64,000 nt of DNA from NCBI RefSeq assembly GCF_037201965.1, contig NZ_CP147518.1, forward strand, positions 6,751,001 to 6,815,000. The letters run 5' to 3'. The notes beneath the pieces were generated by a model. The model saw only the letters and a list, made by a program, of their open reading frames with translations, searched no databases and had not been told where the DNA came from. The number at the start of each line of letters is the position of its first letter. The stretch's first letter is position 1. The translations under genes and the position numbers were made by a program. Below, piece by piece: positions 20,101 through 27,523 of this stretch. The stretch is from Spirosoma sp. SC4-14. GTDB lineage: Bacteria; Bacteroidota; Bacteroidia; Cytophagales; Spirosomataceae.

Positions 20101-20313
20101 CCAATGGCACTGGCTACCGGCGATGGTTCGGAATCGAAAAACGGACTTGCCTGGGTGTTGATTGGCGGTTTGATCAGTTCGCTGTTACTGACACTGGTAC
20201 TGGTACCGACTGTTTATTTGACTTTCGAAAATATCTTCAACCGGTTAAGTCGATTCTATAACCGACTGACGGGTAAGAAACAGAAACCGGTTCCTGCCAA
20301 TGCGAAGGTGTAA
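17167..20313 (+). CDS. RND family efflux permease (AcrB/HAE1 type)
   Basis: A 1048-residue inner-membrane proton-driven pump with 12 membrane helices and two large periplasmic loops. The proton-relay residues are visible: Asp401-Asp402 in GILVDDSIVV (helix 4) and Lys932 in GLVAKNAILLVDFA (helix 10). The N-terminus IAIKRPTLVVVAF is typical, as is the C-terminal LVLVPTVYLTFE. Together with the TolC and adaptor genes it makes a full tripartite pump for export of drugs or hydrophobic compounds; the HME (metal) subclass is less likely because its signature charged residues are not evident. A terminator follows. Confidence 0.96.
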   Translation: MSVTEIAIKRPTLVVVAFTVLGILGFISYKSLNYTLLPKFDASVVTIITAYPGAAAGEVENSVTRKIEDAVSSLENLKNISSTSQEGSSIIQLELNASADPNRALEDAQRKVNAILSQLPDEVESPTLLKFSTDDVPVIRMGVRANLAPTKLYDLVDDQIRTQLTKVDGVGQVTLTGGREREIRIGLDPNKLKLYNLSLSQVTQAINSSNLDYPTGRIETDQAQYAIRLAGKFTDINQIRNTAVKTAANGTKVLLSDVATVTDGVADATTINRINGRESIGITIQKQTDANAVEISQQVRSILGGIEKQYANIGLKFEVTSDSSTYTLASAEGVIFDLEFAVVLVALVMLLFLHSIRNAFIVMVSVPASIISVFVPMYLLGFTLNLMTLMALSLVVGILVDDSIVVLENIYRHLEMGKDRRTASLDGRNEIGFTALAITMVDVVVFLPLVFVQGLIANIIREFSLVVVFSTLMSLIVSFTVTPLLASRFAKETDLNGPGLGKRFLLWFEGQFDSLKHGYARLLAWSLRHKRWVYLTAIVLFVGSIGLVAGGFIGTTFFPQSDQGEFIVQIEGEPFNSLAETNRICQKIEKQLMQNKLVTKVNSNVGYSSSSSGGGLGSTPYHKAEITVTIIPKQERDISIEQFAAQTKAEIMKTPGLNVKSAPVGITGGANATPIQILLQGNSQQELLQAAAVVKQIVKSVSGTSDVELGVDDPKPELKVNLDRRKMAQYGISVANVGATLQTAFSGNTDSKYRVGSRDYDIRIELNRFNRQSKDDVGDLTVPDGQGNLVEIRQIANLQLGTGATQLTRYNRVGSLFVNANVVGRPTGTVGAEIDNILKTKQLPGGVTYKLKGDLERQSDAFGSLGIALGLAVTFVYLLMVALYNSYFRPFVVLFSIPMAVIGAFLALALAEQPISFFVMLGMVMLIGLVAKNAILLVDFANQQKEEGKNTIDALIEAGRERIRPILMTTIAMTIGLLPMALATGDGSESKNGLAWVLIGGLISSLLLTLVLVPTVYLTFENIFNRLSRFYNRLTGKKQKPVPANAKV

Positions 20314-20326
20314 GATAAATTCCTGA

Positions 20327-20375
20327 AAAATTAAAAAATCCATATGCTTCATAGGCGTGTGGATTTTTTAATTTT
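20327..20375 (+). terminator. Terminator after the RND operon
   Basis: Arms 20327-20342 and 20360-20375 pair over 16 bp (A-rich left, T-rich right) with the A and T tracts inside the stem, ending in TTTTTTAATTTT. It closes the efflux operon. Confidence 0.8.
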
Positions 20376-20478
20376 ACCCCTTCCGTATCGACGTAAACTA
20401 TACATTCTCTCATTCCACATACCGTCGAACAAGTTACTTTTTTCGAAAACTGAATTGTTCGAACCAAACGGACATCAT

Positions 20479-21864
20479 ATGAATTGGACCGCTAAACTTG
20501 CGTTGCTGGGGCCTTTACTGACAATTAGCCAGCTTTCTTTTGCTCAAGATACACTCACCTCCAGACCAGCGTCAGCGTCCGATAAAACCGAGCTTAAATA
20601 CAATCTGAACGCATCGGGTTCTCACTTTTTCAGAGTTACGTTCATGAATCAGGCCTGGTTCCGATACAATCAGAGCAACCCAGGAACAACCGTTATTCAG
20701 GAACCGAAAAACAACACGTTCGATATTGGCCTACGTCGGACACGGATGCAGATGTACGGCCAGCTTAGCGATCATGTGTTTGTCTACTTTCAGTTTGGCA
20801 TGAACAATTTCAATTATCTGAATGGCGGTTTCAACCCAACGTCCTCATCGAACCGGAAAATTCAGGCGTTCTTTCATGATGCAGTCGGTGAATATCTGGT
20901 ATGGAAAAATAAAGACTACCTCAAAATTGGCGGAGGCTTAACCATCGTTAATGGTTTGTCGCGCTTTTCGTCGCCCAGTGTCAGCTCGATCATGAGTATG
21001 GATGTTCCACTGTTTGCCCAGGCAACAGTCGACCAAACCGACGAGTTTTCGCGCAAGCTAAGTCTCTACGCCCGTGGGCAGGTTGGCCATCTCGACTATC
21101 GGATCGCCCTTTCTGACCCATTCCCCATTCAGACGAATGGGGCTTCGGTGCCAACCTATGGACCCAACTCTATTTTTGCGCTGAAAGGCCATCACAAACA
21201 GTTTCAGGGCTTGTTCATGTGGCAGTTTTTCGATAAAGAAGCCAATCAGACGCCCGGCTACAACACAGGAACGTATCTGGGCACGAAGAAAATACTTAAC
21301 CTCGAAGCCGGTTTCATTATGCAGAAGAACGCTACCGTTCGCGTGGATGCTCCTGGCGACACGCTTTATCAGAATCTGAACCTGTGGTCTGTTGCCACTT
21401 TCCTCGACATGCCCCTAAACCGCGAAAAAGGCACCGCCATCAATGCATACCTGGGCTATTTCCATACCGACTACGGCAAAAATTACCTGCGCTTCAATGG
21501 CTCTATGAATCCGGCCAGCGGCATTGCATCGGGCTATCCGGCCGGAACGCAGGGAAATGCTTATCCTATGTTTGGCACGGGCAATGTGGTGTATAGCCAG
21601 TTTGGTTATCTGATGAAACGCGATCTGTTCGGCGCGGGCAATGGCACCTTTATGCCCTATGTACAGGCCCAGCTCGCCAATTATCAGCGCCTGACCAAAA
21701 GCCTGGGTGTCTATAATGTGGGGCTCAACTACTTCATTCGGGGTCACAACAGCAAGCTAACCCTCGATTATCAGAATCGTCCTTACTACGAAGCAAGCGG
21801 TTCGCAGTACTTACCAGCAGGCCGCCGTGGCCAACTGATCCTGCAATACCAGATTTTTATTTAG
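20479..21864 (+). CDS. Outer membrane porin, phosphate-selective porin O/P-like
   Basis: About 461 residues from the ATG at 20479, which gives a clear signal peptide (MNWTAKLALLGPLLTISQLSFAQ). The in-frame ATG at 20344 is rejected because it lies inside the terminator of the preceding operon. The sequence is a predicted beta-barrel: alternating aromatic strands, DIGLRRTRMQMYGQLSDHVFVYFQFG near the start as in the porin O/P family, and a C-terminal GQLILQYQIFI ending in a hydrophobic strand. It is probably a general or anion-selective diffusion channel. Substrate is unknown. It converges on the next gene with a shared bidirectional hairpin between. Confidence 0.75.
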   Translation: MNWTAKLALLGPLLTISQLSFAQDTLTSRPASASDKTELKYNLNASGSHFFRVTFMNQAWFRYNQSNPGTTVIQEPKNNTFDIGLRRTRMQMYGQLSDHVFVYFQFGMNNFNYLNGGFNPTSSSNRKIQAFFHDAVGEYLVWKNKDYLKIGGGLTIVNGLSRFSSPSVSSIMSMDVPLFAQATVDQTDEFSRKLSLYARGQVGHLDYRIALSDPFPIQTNGASVPTYGPNSIFALKGHHKQFQGLFMWQFFDKEANQTPGYNTGTYLGTKKILNLEAGFIMQKNATVRVDAPGDTLYQNLNLWSVATFLDMPLNREKGTAINAYLGYFHTDYGKNYLRFNGSMNPASGIASGYPAGTQGNAYPMFGTGNVVYSQFGYLMKRDLFGAGNGTFMPYVQAQLANYQRLTKSLGVYNVGLNYFIRGHNSKLTLDYQNRPYYEASGSQYLPAGRRGQLILQYQIFI

Positions 21865-21868
21865 CAAT

Positions 21869-21915
21869 AAACGTCTAAAGCCCCATCGCATGGCGGAATG
21901 GGGCTTTAGACGTTT
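21869..21915. terminator. Bidirectional terminator between porin and DUF2846 genes
   Basis: Perfect 18-bp arms 21869-21886 and 21898-21915 (stem core AAAGCCCC/GGGGCTTT) between two convergent genes, with TTTAGTTTTTTAG on the plus side. Confidence 0.85.
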
Positions 21916-21942
21916 AGTTTTTTAGAATCCGATTCTAAAAAA

Positions 21943-22392
21943 TTATTTCTTATCCAGCGATTCCTGACAGTTATCGACTGTCATATCTTTCATATCGCGT
22001 TTGGCTGTATTTTCGGTTACTTCCGACATTTCCAGTCGCGTACGGGTTATGCTCGATTTTACGTCACCCTTCACGTAGTATTTTTTCCCGGCTTCGGTAT
22101 CCAGTTCCAGTTCGGTTTCCCGCTTAAACAATTCAACCCCACCACGCTGGGCCGTTATCGACAGCTTTCCGGGCTTGGTTTTGTATTCGATGTATTTGTT
22201 ATTGCTAAGCTTGCAGATTTTCTGGCCATTCACGTAAATGCTATAATTCAGCCCTGAGCCAAAAAATTGGCCACCCCGGTAAATATAAATTGTCGCAAAA
22301 TCGTCGACAGTTTTCAGGTTTGCGCTGTCGCTTCGGAAGGCCGAAAGCGCAAGAGTAAAACAAAACAGTGTGAGAAAGGATAGCTTTTTCAT
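21943..22392 (-). CDS. Small exported DUF2846-like protein
   Basis: A 149-residue protein with an N-terminal signal peptide (MKKLSFLTLFCFTLALSAF). The core ATIYIYRGGQFFGSGLNYSIYVNGQKICKLSNNKY followed by KPGKLSIT matches the DUF2846 pattern, a beta-sandwich of unknown function found in exported proteins. The C-terminus is charged. A -7 box TATTTTTG reads leftward at 22426-22419. No partner gene is evident. Family assignment is fairly sure; function is unknown. Confidence 0.65.
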   Translation of the reverse strand: MKKLSFLTLFCFTLALSAFRSDSANLKTVDDFATIYIYRGGQFFGSGLNYSIYVNGQKICKLSNNKYIEYKTKPGKLSITAQRGGVELFKRETELELDTEAGKKYYVKGDVKSSITRTRLEMSEVTENTAKRDMKDMTVDNCQESLDKK

Positions 22393-22546
22393 AAAACAAA
22401 TAAGTGTAAATGATCAGCCAAAAATACCACAAACAATATTATTTTTTGGGTAACCTAAATGGCAAGGCCACGATTGCTACCAGCGAAAACAGAGGTGTAG
22501 TGCTGCTGCCGGTAAAGCAGGCAGACTGATAGGGTTAGGAATTGTT

Positions 22547-23566
22547 TTAAAACGCCTGTCCTAGCGGAAAAACATCCTCCTCATCGGTCAGAACAGGATG
22601 CGTAAACACATCAGCGCCATTAATTGAGATCCGATTAGGCTCCGCCTGAACATCCTGCCGATGACGGCGATAGGCTTTTTGCGACGAGTAATGGCAAACA
22701 AACGATTTTCGGGTATGGGAAATATCTTTAATTTCATCGCCCCCATGCGCTAATGCAGCATGCCACAATAAAACATCACCTTTTTTGATCAGTAGTGTCT
22801 TCCGTTTCAATCCGTTTTCTGTACACAGTTTGTCAAGATAGATTCCAAAATCGGTCGGATTGCGGCTTGATTTCTCATTAAAGAAAATACCATTTCCGAA
22901 ATCAAATTTAGCTGCCTTATGCGATCCTGGATAGTAAAAGAGCGGACCGGCATCAATCGAAACATCTTCAAGAGCAACCCAGGAGGCTGCCAGATGGCTA
23001 GGAATTTCGGATACTACGTAGGCAAAATCCTGATGAGTTGCCTGTTGACTACCATATTTAAACAGAAGACTTTGCATTCCCACTACCCGATCATTAAAAA
23101 CGGCTTCCAGAAATGCGACAATTTGCTGGTGCAGCATTATCTTTTTTCCGGTTAAGGATGCATTATGAAAATCCATAACCTTCACATAAGTACCTCCTAT
23201 TATTTCGGTTGGTAATTCCTTCGCCATTTGGACTGGCCTTGCCGCAAATTCGGGTTTATCGACCCGTATGTTTATTTTATAGTCTTCCGGGTGGTTGATC
23301 AACTCTTCGGCCTCCGACCACAATTGATCTATCAGGCTTACTGGAATAGCCTGTTCCAGAATTACATAGCCGTTCGACTGCCAATGTGTAAGTTTTTCTT
23401 TTAAATCATAGGCGAACTCCTGTTTTCGGGAGTAGGCCGCAACAAACCGATCAATGTCGGCCTCAGGCTGATCGATCCAGGGAAGTGATTTCTGATCAAA
23501 TTCAACTATTGGTTTCGGTTCAGGCCGAAGCACCTGCTTCGCAATCGCTTTTAATCGGTCTAACAT
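22547..23566 (-). CDS. Phytanoyl-CoA dioxygenase (PhyH) family protein
   Basis: A 339-residue Fe(II)/2-oxoglutarate-dependent oxygenase-like protein. The metal-binding H-x-D is seen as THQDFAYV (His178, Asp180), and a distal His lies in LLWHAALAHGGDE with the neighbouring basic residues (HTRKSFVCHY) suited to 2-oxoglutarate. The N-terminal WQSNGYVILEQAIP is the usual start of the PhyH fold. Such enzymes hydroxylate small molecules or halogenate; the substrate here is not predictable. It is a single gene, preceded by a -7-like TATATTTG (minus strand, 23637-23630) without a clear -33 partner. Confidence 0.82.
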   Translation of the reverse strand: MLDRLKAIAKQVLRPEPKPIVEFDQKSLPWIDQPEADIDRFVAAYSRKQEFAYDLKEKLTHWQSNGYVILEQAIPVSLIDQLWSEAEELINHPEDYKINIRVDKPEFAARPVQMAKELPTEIIGGTYVKVMDFHNASLTGKKIMLHQQIVAFLEAVFNDRVVGMQSLLFKYGSQQATHQDFAYVVSEIPSHLAASWVALEDVSIDAGPLFYYPGSHKAAKFDFGNGIFFNEKSSRNPTDFGIYLDKLCTENGLKRKTLLIKKGDVLLWHAALAHGGDEIKDISHTRKSFVCHYSSQKAYRRHRQDVQAEPNRISINGADVFTHPVLTDEEDVFPLGQAF

Positions 23567-23710
23567 AATGATAATCCGTTACGGTCTTAATGATTAACAA
23601 GTAAAAAAACGCCCTCAGCAGGTACCCAACAAATATACGGGCAAGGTTACTGATTATACTAATTTAGAGCTAAATTCCCCCCTGATGGAGCTGCATGCTT
23701 CAGTAAAGGC

Positions 23711-23746
23711 ATACAAAAAGGCTTCATTTCTGAAGCCTTTTTGTAT
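23711..23746 (-). terminator. Terminator of mdh
   Basis: Perfect 16-bp arms 23711-23726 and 23731-23746 around a four-base loop, with A5/T5 tracts inside the stem. It lies just past the mdh stop on the minus strand. Confidence 0.85.
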
Positions 23747-23767
23747 AAATCAGGAATACCAAACAGC

Positions 23768-24709
23768 CTATACGCCAATATTCAGCGTACTTAACACACT
23801 ATTCATGCTCCGAACTGCATCTGCCGATTTATTGAAAGCAGCCTGCTCTTCGTCGTTCAGTTTATAGTCGATGATTTCTTCCCAACCATTCCGTCCCAGC
23901 ACGACGGGTACGCCCAGGCAAATATCTGACTGACCATATTCGCCTTCCAGCAATACACAGGATGGAATTACGCGTTTCTGGTCGCGCAGAATACTTTCAA
24001 CCATATAGGCTCCGGCGGCTCCTGGTGCATACCAGGCCGATGTACCGATCAGGCCCGTTAGGGTAGCGCCACCCACCATTGTATCGGCAGCTACTTTTTT
24101 CAGCGTGTCGGCATCCAGGAAATTACTCACCGGCACCCCCGCTTTCGTAGCCAGACGAGTCAGCGGAATCATGGTCGTATCGCCATGACCACCAATTACC
24201 GAAGCCTGCAAGTCATTGGGCGAGCACTTCATAGCCAGCGACAGGTAGGTTTTGAAACGAGCCGAATCCAATGCCCCACCCAGACCGATGACTCGGTTTT
24301 TGGGCAAGCCCGACGTTTTCAGAGCCAGATACGTCATGGTATCCATTGGGTTCGAAATAATGATAAAAATGGCGTTGGGAGAGTGTTTCAGGATGTTTTC
24401 GGTTACTCCTTTTACAATACCCGCGTTGATGCCGATGAGGTCTTCACGAGTCATACCCGGCTTACGTGGTAACCCCGATGTAACAACGACCACATCCGAA
24501 CCCGCCGTTTTTTCGTAATCATTAGTAGAGCCTGTCAGCTTAACATCACAGTCGAGCAATGTTGATGCCTGGAGCATGTCGAGGGATTTTCCTTCGCTAA
24601 TGCCTTCTTTGATGTCTAGAAGAACAACTTCCTGAGCAAGCTCTCGGCGGGCAATATTGTCGGCGCAGGTGGCTCCAACGGCCCCGGCCCCTACTACAGT
24701 AACTTTCAT
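23768..24709 (-). CDS. mdh: Malate dehydrogenase
   Basis: A 313-residue NAD-dependent malate dehydrogenase of the LDH-like type (TCA cycle, cytosol). The dinucleotide motif GAGAVGATCA lies at 7-16, the acidic ribose-binding Asp in VVLLDIKEG at 32, and the catalytic His175 in IGGHGDTTM. Substrate arginines are at 82, 88 (PRKPGMTR) and 151; Arg82 in the position that is Gln in lactate dehydrogenases makes malate the substrate. Length is typical. It is monocistronic with its own promoter and terminator. Confidence 0.97.
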   Translation of the reverse strand: MKVTVVGAGAVGATCADNIARRELAQEVVLLDIKEGISEGKSLDMLQASTLLDCDVKLTGSTNDYEKTAGSDVVVVTSGLPRKPGMTREDLIGINAGIVKGVTENILKHSPNAIFIIISNPMDTMTYLALKTSGLPKNRVIGLGGALDSARFKTYLSLAMKCSPNDLQASVIGGHGDTTMIPLTRLATKAGVPVSNFLDADTLKKVAADTMVGGATLTGLIGTSAWYAPGAAGAYMVESILRDQKRVIPSCVLLEGEYGQSDICLGVPVVLGRNGWEEIIDYKLNDEEQAAFNKSADAVRSMNSVLSTLNIGV

Positions 24710-24743
24710 ACAGTATTCGGAATTAAAGGGTTAACAAGCGACG

Positions 24744-24775
24744 CAAAAGTAAGGCCCCCGCTCCTGACAATCCAA
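24744..24775 (-). promoter_or_regulatory. Promoter of mdh
   Basis: On the minus strand TACTTTTG (24751-24744) matches TAnnTTTG, with TTG triplets at 24775-24773 and 24770-24768 near the -33 position. It lies about 35 bases before the mdh ATG. Confidence 0.6.
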
Positions 24776-24956
24776 TGAGTTGGGAATAAACTTCTGGCCC
24801 TGTTACTCAGTTTATAGATTATTTAGAGATTTTTTTTGTTAGAAGGTTAGATGTTCGACACCCGGCTTCCTGATTAAACCAAAGGCGTATCCTTTTATCC
24901 AATACTTGGTCTAAACCGATAATTGTCCAGCGTCCAACCCTCATCTAATTAAACGA

Positions 24957-25418
24957 ATGGCAAATAAGAGCCTCATATCACGAATTCTAAACTCTATTTT
25001 TTTCAAACGGGCCAATGTCGGTGCTGTTCGTTATGCCCGTAATTCCCGTAGCCTGTATAACCTGATCCGCGAAGCCCTCGATAAAAGTGGCGGTCTGTCG
25101 GGTGCTAATATTGCGGCTTTCCGCGAACAGTTAAACATAGTTACCCGCTTGCTTCGGGCGTATGCGTCGGGCGAGTATCGGCAAATTCCCTGGAAAACGC
25201 TGATTCGAATGATTGCTGTGCTGATTTATTTTGTATCACCAATTGACATTCTGCCCGACTTTCTGCCAATTGTTGGTTTATCGGACGATATTGCGTTAAT
25301 GTTGTGGCTTTTCAGTGGAATAAAAGACGATATTGAAAAGTTTCGGCAGTGGGAAGGTTCGGCAGCCACCATGGCTGAAGACGTTCCGCATCGGGTTAAA
25401 ACAATAAAGATTGGGTAA
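24957..25418 (+). CDS. YkvA/DUF1232 family membrane-associated protein
   Basis: A 153-residue protein. The C-terminal half holds the DUF1232 signature PIDILPDFLPIVGLSDD between two hydrophobic helices (LIRMIAVLIYFVS and IALMLWLFSGI). The N-terminal half is basic and helical. The family is widespread and its role is unknown; a membrane location is likely. It precedes tatA by about 150 bases but has no evident functional tie. Confidence 0.85.
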   Translation: MANKSLISRILNSIFFKRANVGAVRYARNSRSLYNLIREALDKSGGLSGANIAAFREQLNIVTRLLRAYASGEYRQIPWKTLIRMIAVLIYFVSPIDILPDFLPIVGLSDDIALMLWLFSGIKDDIEKFRQWEGSAATMAEDVPHRVKTIKIG

Positions 25419-25534
25419 GCGCTGGTAAAAGAAAAACGGAAAAAGATCATTAGAGTCGTGTTGGTTCCGCCTTTTCTTTTTGTCGAAACCAGAAGTTTCC
25501 CCTGGTTTTACTAGATTGTACGAGAGAGTTTTTT

Positions 25535-25542
25535 TATTTTTG
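25535..25542 (+). promoter_or_regulatory. -7 element upstream of tatA
   Basis: TATTTTTG fits TAnnTTTG, 23 bases before the tatA ATG; a TTG at 25516-25518 is near the -33 position (16-base gap, slightly short). Confidence 0.5.
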
Positions 25543-25565
25543 CATACATTCAAATCCAAAGAATC

Positions 25566-25769
25566 ATGATTTTGGCAAGTGTTTTGGCATTTATGGGTTT
25601 GGGCGGTCAGGAAATGGTGTTCATTTTCTTAGCACTGCTCCTGTTGTTCGGCGCTAAGAAAATCCCCGAACTCGCACGCGGCCTTGGAAAAGGTATCAAA
25701 GAGTTCAAAGACGCCACGAAAGACGTTCGCGAAAACATCGAAGAAGGTCTGAAAGAGTCGGAGAAATAA
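25566..25769 (+). CDS. tatA: Twin-arginine translocase subunit TatA/TatE
   Basis: A 67-residue protein with one N-terminal membrane helix (VFIFLALLLLFGAKKIPELARGLGKGI) that includes the FGxxKxPxLxxxxG hinge motif, then an amphipathic helix and a charged tail. TatA oligomers form the translocation pathway for folded proteins with twin-arginine signals. A terminator hairpin follows at once, so it is its own unit. Confidence 0.95.
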   Translation: MILASVLAFMGLGGQEMVFIFLALLLLFGAKKIPELARGLGKGIKEFKDATKDVRENIEEGLKESEK

Positions 25770-25785
25770 TTAACTTCATTAATAG

Positions 25786-25830
25786 ACAGACAATCAGGCG
25801 ATTCCCGTTCGGAACCGGCTGATTGTCTGT
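25786..25830 (+). terminator. Terminator of tatA
   Basis: 12-bp arms 25786-25797 and 25819-25830 followed by TTTTTTG; a standard stem plus U-tract. Confidence 0.85.
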
Positions 25831-25835
25831 TTTTT

Positions 25836-25934
25836 GCCCCCTAGCCCCCAAAGGGGGAAGTGCTGTCATATTCAGTTTACCTGGGCAGCATTGGACTGCC
25901 GAAGCAGCACTTCCCCCTTTGGGGGCTAGGGGGC
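25836..25934. repeat. REP-like 29-bp inverted repeat element
   Basis: Perfect 29-bp arms (25836-25864 and 25906-25934) that each contain CCCCCTAGCCCCCAAAGGGGG-type sequence, itself partly self-complementary, around a 41-base centre with its own small stem (GGCAG...CTGCC). It fills the gap between tatA and gatA and ends 17 bases before the gatA start. Motifs of this kind are, from general knowledge, dispersed in many Bacteroidota genomes. Confidence 0.65.
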
Positions 25935-25951
25935 TGTAAATTGTCCTTCTT

Positions 25952-27373
25952 GTGACGTTATACCGCAACTTCGCTACTGTTCAGGCCGATCTCAAAAACG
26001 GTATTGTTACCTGCCGCCAACTGGTAGAGCAATACCTCGTCCGCATTGATGAACATCGCCACCTTAATGTCTTTACCGAAGTTTATGCCGACGAAGCCCG
26101 TAAGCAGGCCGACCGTATCGATCAGAAACTAGCTGCCAGCAATGGCTCGGCAGGGCGGCTGGCGGGTATGGTTATCGGAATTAAAGACGTTTTGAATTAT
26201 GCCGGACATGGCGTACGGGCCGGAAGCCGCATTCTGGATAACTTCATCGCTCAGTTTACGGCAACGGCAGTTCAGCGCCTTATCGACGAAGATGTGATCA
26301 TCATTGGCCGTCAGAACTGTGATGAGTTTGCAATGGGTTCGTCCAACGAAAACTCTGCTTTTGGCCCTGTTCGCAATGCCGCCGACCCTAACCGGGTTCC
26401 CGGTGGTTCGAGCGGAGGTTCGGCCGTAGCGGTTCAGGCTGGCCTTTGCCTTGCCAGCATTGGTTCCGATACGGGCGGGTCGGTGCGCCAGCCTGCGGCT
26501 TTTTGTGGCGTGGTGGGCCTCAAACCAACCTATGGACGTGTAAGCCGCTGGGGATTGATTGCCTATGCCTCTTCTTTCGACTGCATCGGCCCTATTGCCA
26601 ACACAGCCGAAGATGCGGCTCTCTTACTTGAAATCATGGCTGGCCCCGACGATTTCGACAGTACGGTATCGGCACAGCCGGTTCAGCCTTATTCGCAGGC
26701 ACAACTGCCCAACCGCCCTCTGCGCATTGCCTATCTGCGCGATGGTGTGGAAAGCGAAGGCATCGAGGCCAGCATCCGCGAAGCTACCCAACGAAAAATC
26801 GAAGAGTTAAGAGCCGCGGGCCACACGGTCGAACCAGTCGATCTGTCGCTTCTGAAATACCTGTTACCTACCTACTACATTCTGACAACGGCCGAAGCCT
26901 CATCGAACCTTTCCCGATTTGATGGAGTCAGATATGGCTATCGGAATGCATCAGTTACGGACCTTTTGTCGTTGTACAAAAAAAGTCGCACAGAGGGGTT
27001 CGGTGCCGAAGTTCGTCGGCGTATTCTGCTGGGCACCTTCGCCCTGAGTGCCAGCTATTATGATGCATATTATACAAAAGCCCAACAGGTTCGTCGGCTG
27101 ATTCGGGAAGAAACCGAGCGGGTTTTCGACCAGTACGACTTTTTGTTATCTCCTACCACACCAACACCAGCTTTTCGCCTTGGCGAGAAAACAGAAGATC
27201 CGCTACAGATGTATCTGGCCGATATTTTTACGGTACAGGCTAATGTAGTAGGGTATCCAGCCATTTCGATACCGAATGGTACCGATAATAATGGATTGCC
27301 GATTGGTATACAACTGCTGGCTCCGCCTTTTGCAGAAGGAGCCCTGGTTGCTCTGGCCAAAGCGATGGCCTGA
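25952..27373 (+). CDS. gatA: Asp-tRNA(Asn)/Glu-tRNA(Gln) amidotransferase subunit A
   Basis: A 473-residue glutaminase subunit of GatCAB, which transamidates misacylated Glu-tRNA(Gln) and Asp-tRNA(Asn). The amidase-signature triad is in the expected places: Lys78 (GIKDV), cis-Ser153 (GGSSGGS) and nucleophile Ser177 (GSDTGGSVRQP). Start is GTG at 25952; no nearby ATG fits. gatB and gatC are not adjacent, as is common in this phylum. The gene begins 17 bases after a REP-like element, leaving little room for a normal promoter, so transcription probably comes from upstream or from within the repeat. Confidence 0.93.
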   Translation: MTLYRNFATVQADLKNGIVTCRQLVEQYLVRIDEHRHLNVFTEVYADEARKQADRIDQKLAASNGSAGRLAGMVIGIKDVLNYAGHGVRAGSRILDNFIAQFTATAVQRLIDEDVIIIGRQNCDEFAMGSSNENSAFGPVRNAADPNRVPGGSSGGSAVAVQAGLCLASIGSDTGGSVRQPAAFCGVVGLKPTYGRVSRWGLIAYASSFDCIGPIANTAEDAALLLEIMAGPDDFDSTVSAQPVQPYSQAQLPNRPLRIAYLRDGVESEGIEASIREATQRKIEELRAAGHTVEPVDLSLLKYLLPTYYILTTAEASSNLSRFDGVRYGYRNASVTDLLSLYKKSRTEGFGAEVRRRILLGTFALSASYYDAYYTKAQQVRRLIREETERVFDQYDFLLSPTTPTPAFRLGEKTEDPLQMYLADIFTVQANVVGYPAISIPNGTDNNGLPIGIQLLAPPFAEGALVALAKAMA

Positions 27374-27391
27374 TTGATGGGTGAAGTAGCA

Positions 27392-27467
27392 GGTATGAAA
27401 TAAGCAGTATAAGGTATGACGTAGGCTATATAGCTAAACCCATACTTCATGTATCATATTTCATACC
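27392..27467. repeat. Word-repeat inverted repeat after gatA
   Basis: Outer arms GGTATGAAATA (27392-27402) and TATTTCATACC (27457-27467) pair perfectly; the interior repeats variants of the word GGTATGA and its complement. No gene lies here. It may end the gatA transcript. Confidence 0.6.
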
Positions 27468-27523
27468 CAATACCGCTTCATACGTCGTTTTGGTGCGTAA
27501 CGATTACCTAACCATAAAACTGC

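Noticed and set aside
20344-20478. N-terminal extension of the porin from an upstream in-frame ATG
   Set aside because: The ATG is inside the RND operon terminator and the extra residues come before a clear signal peptide at 20479.
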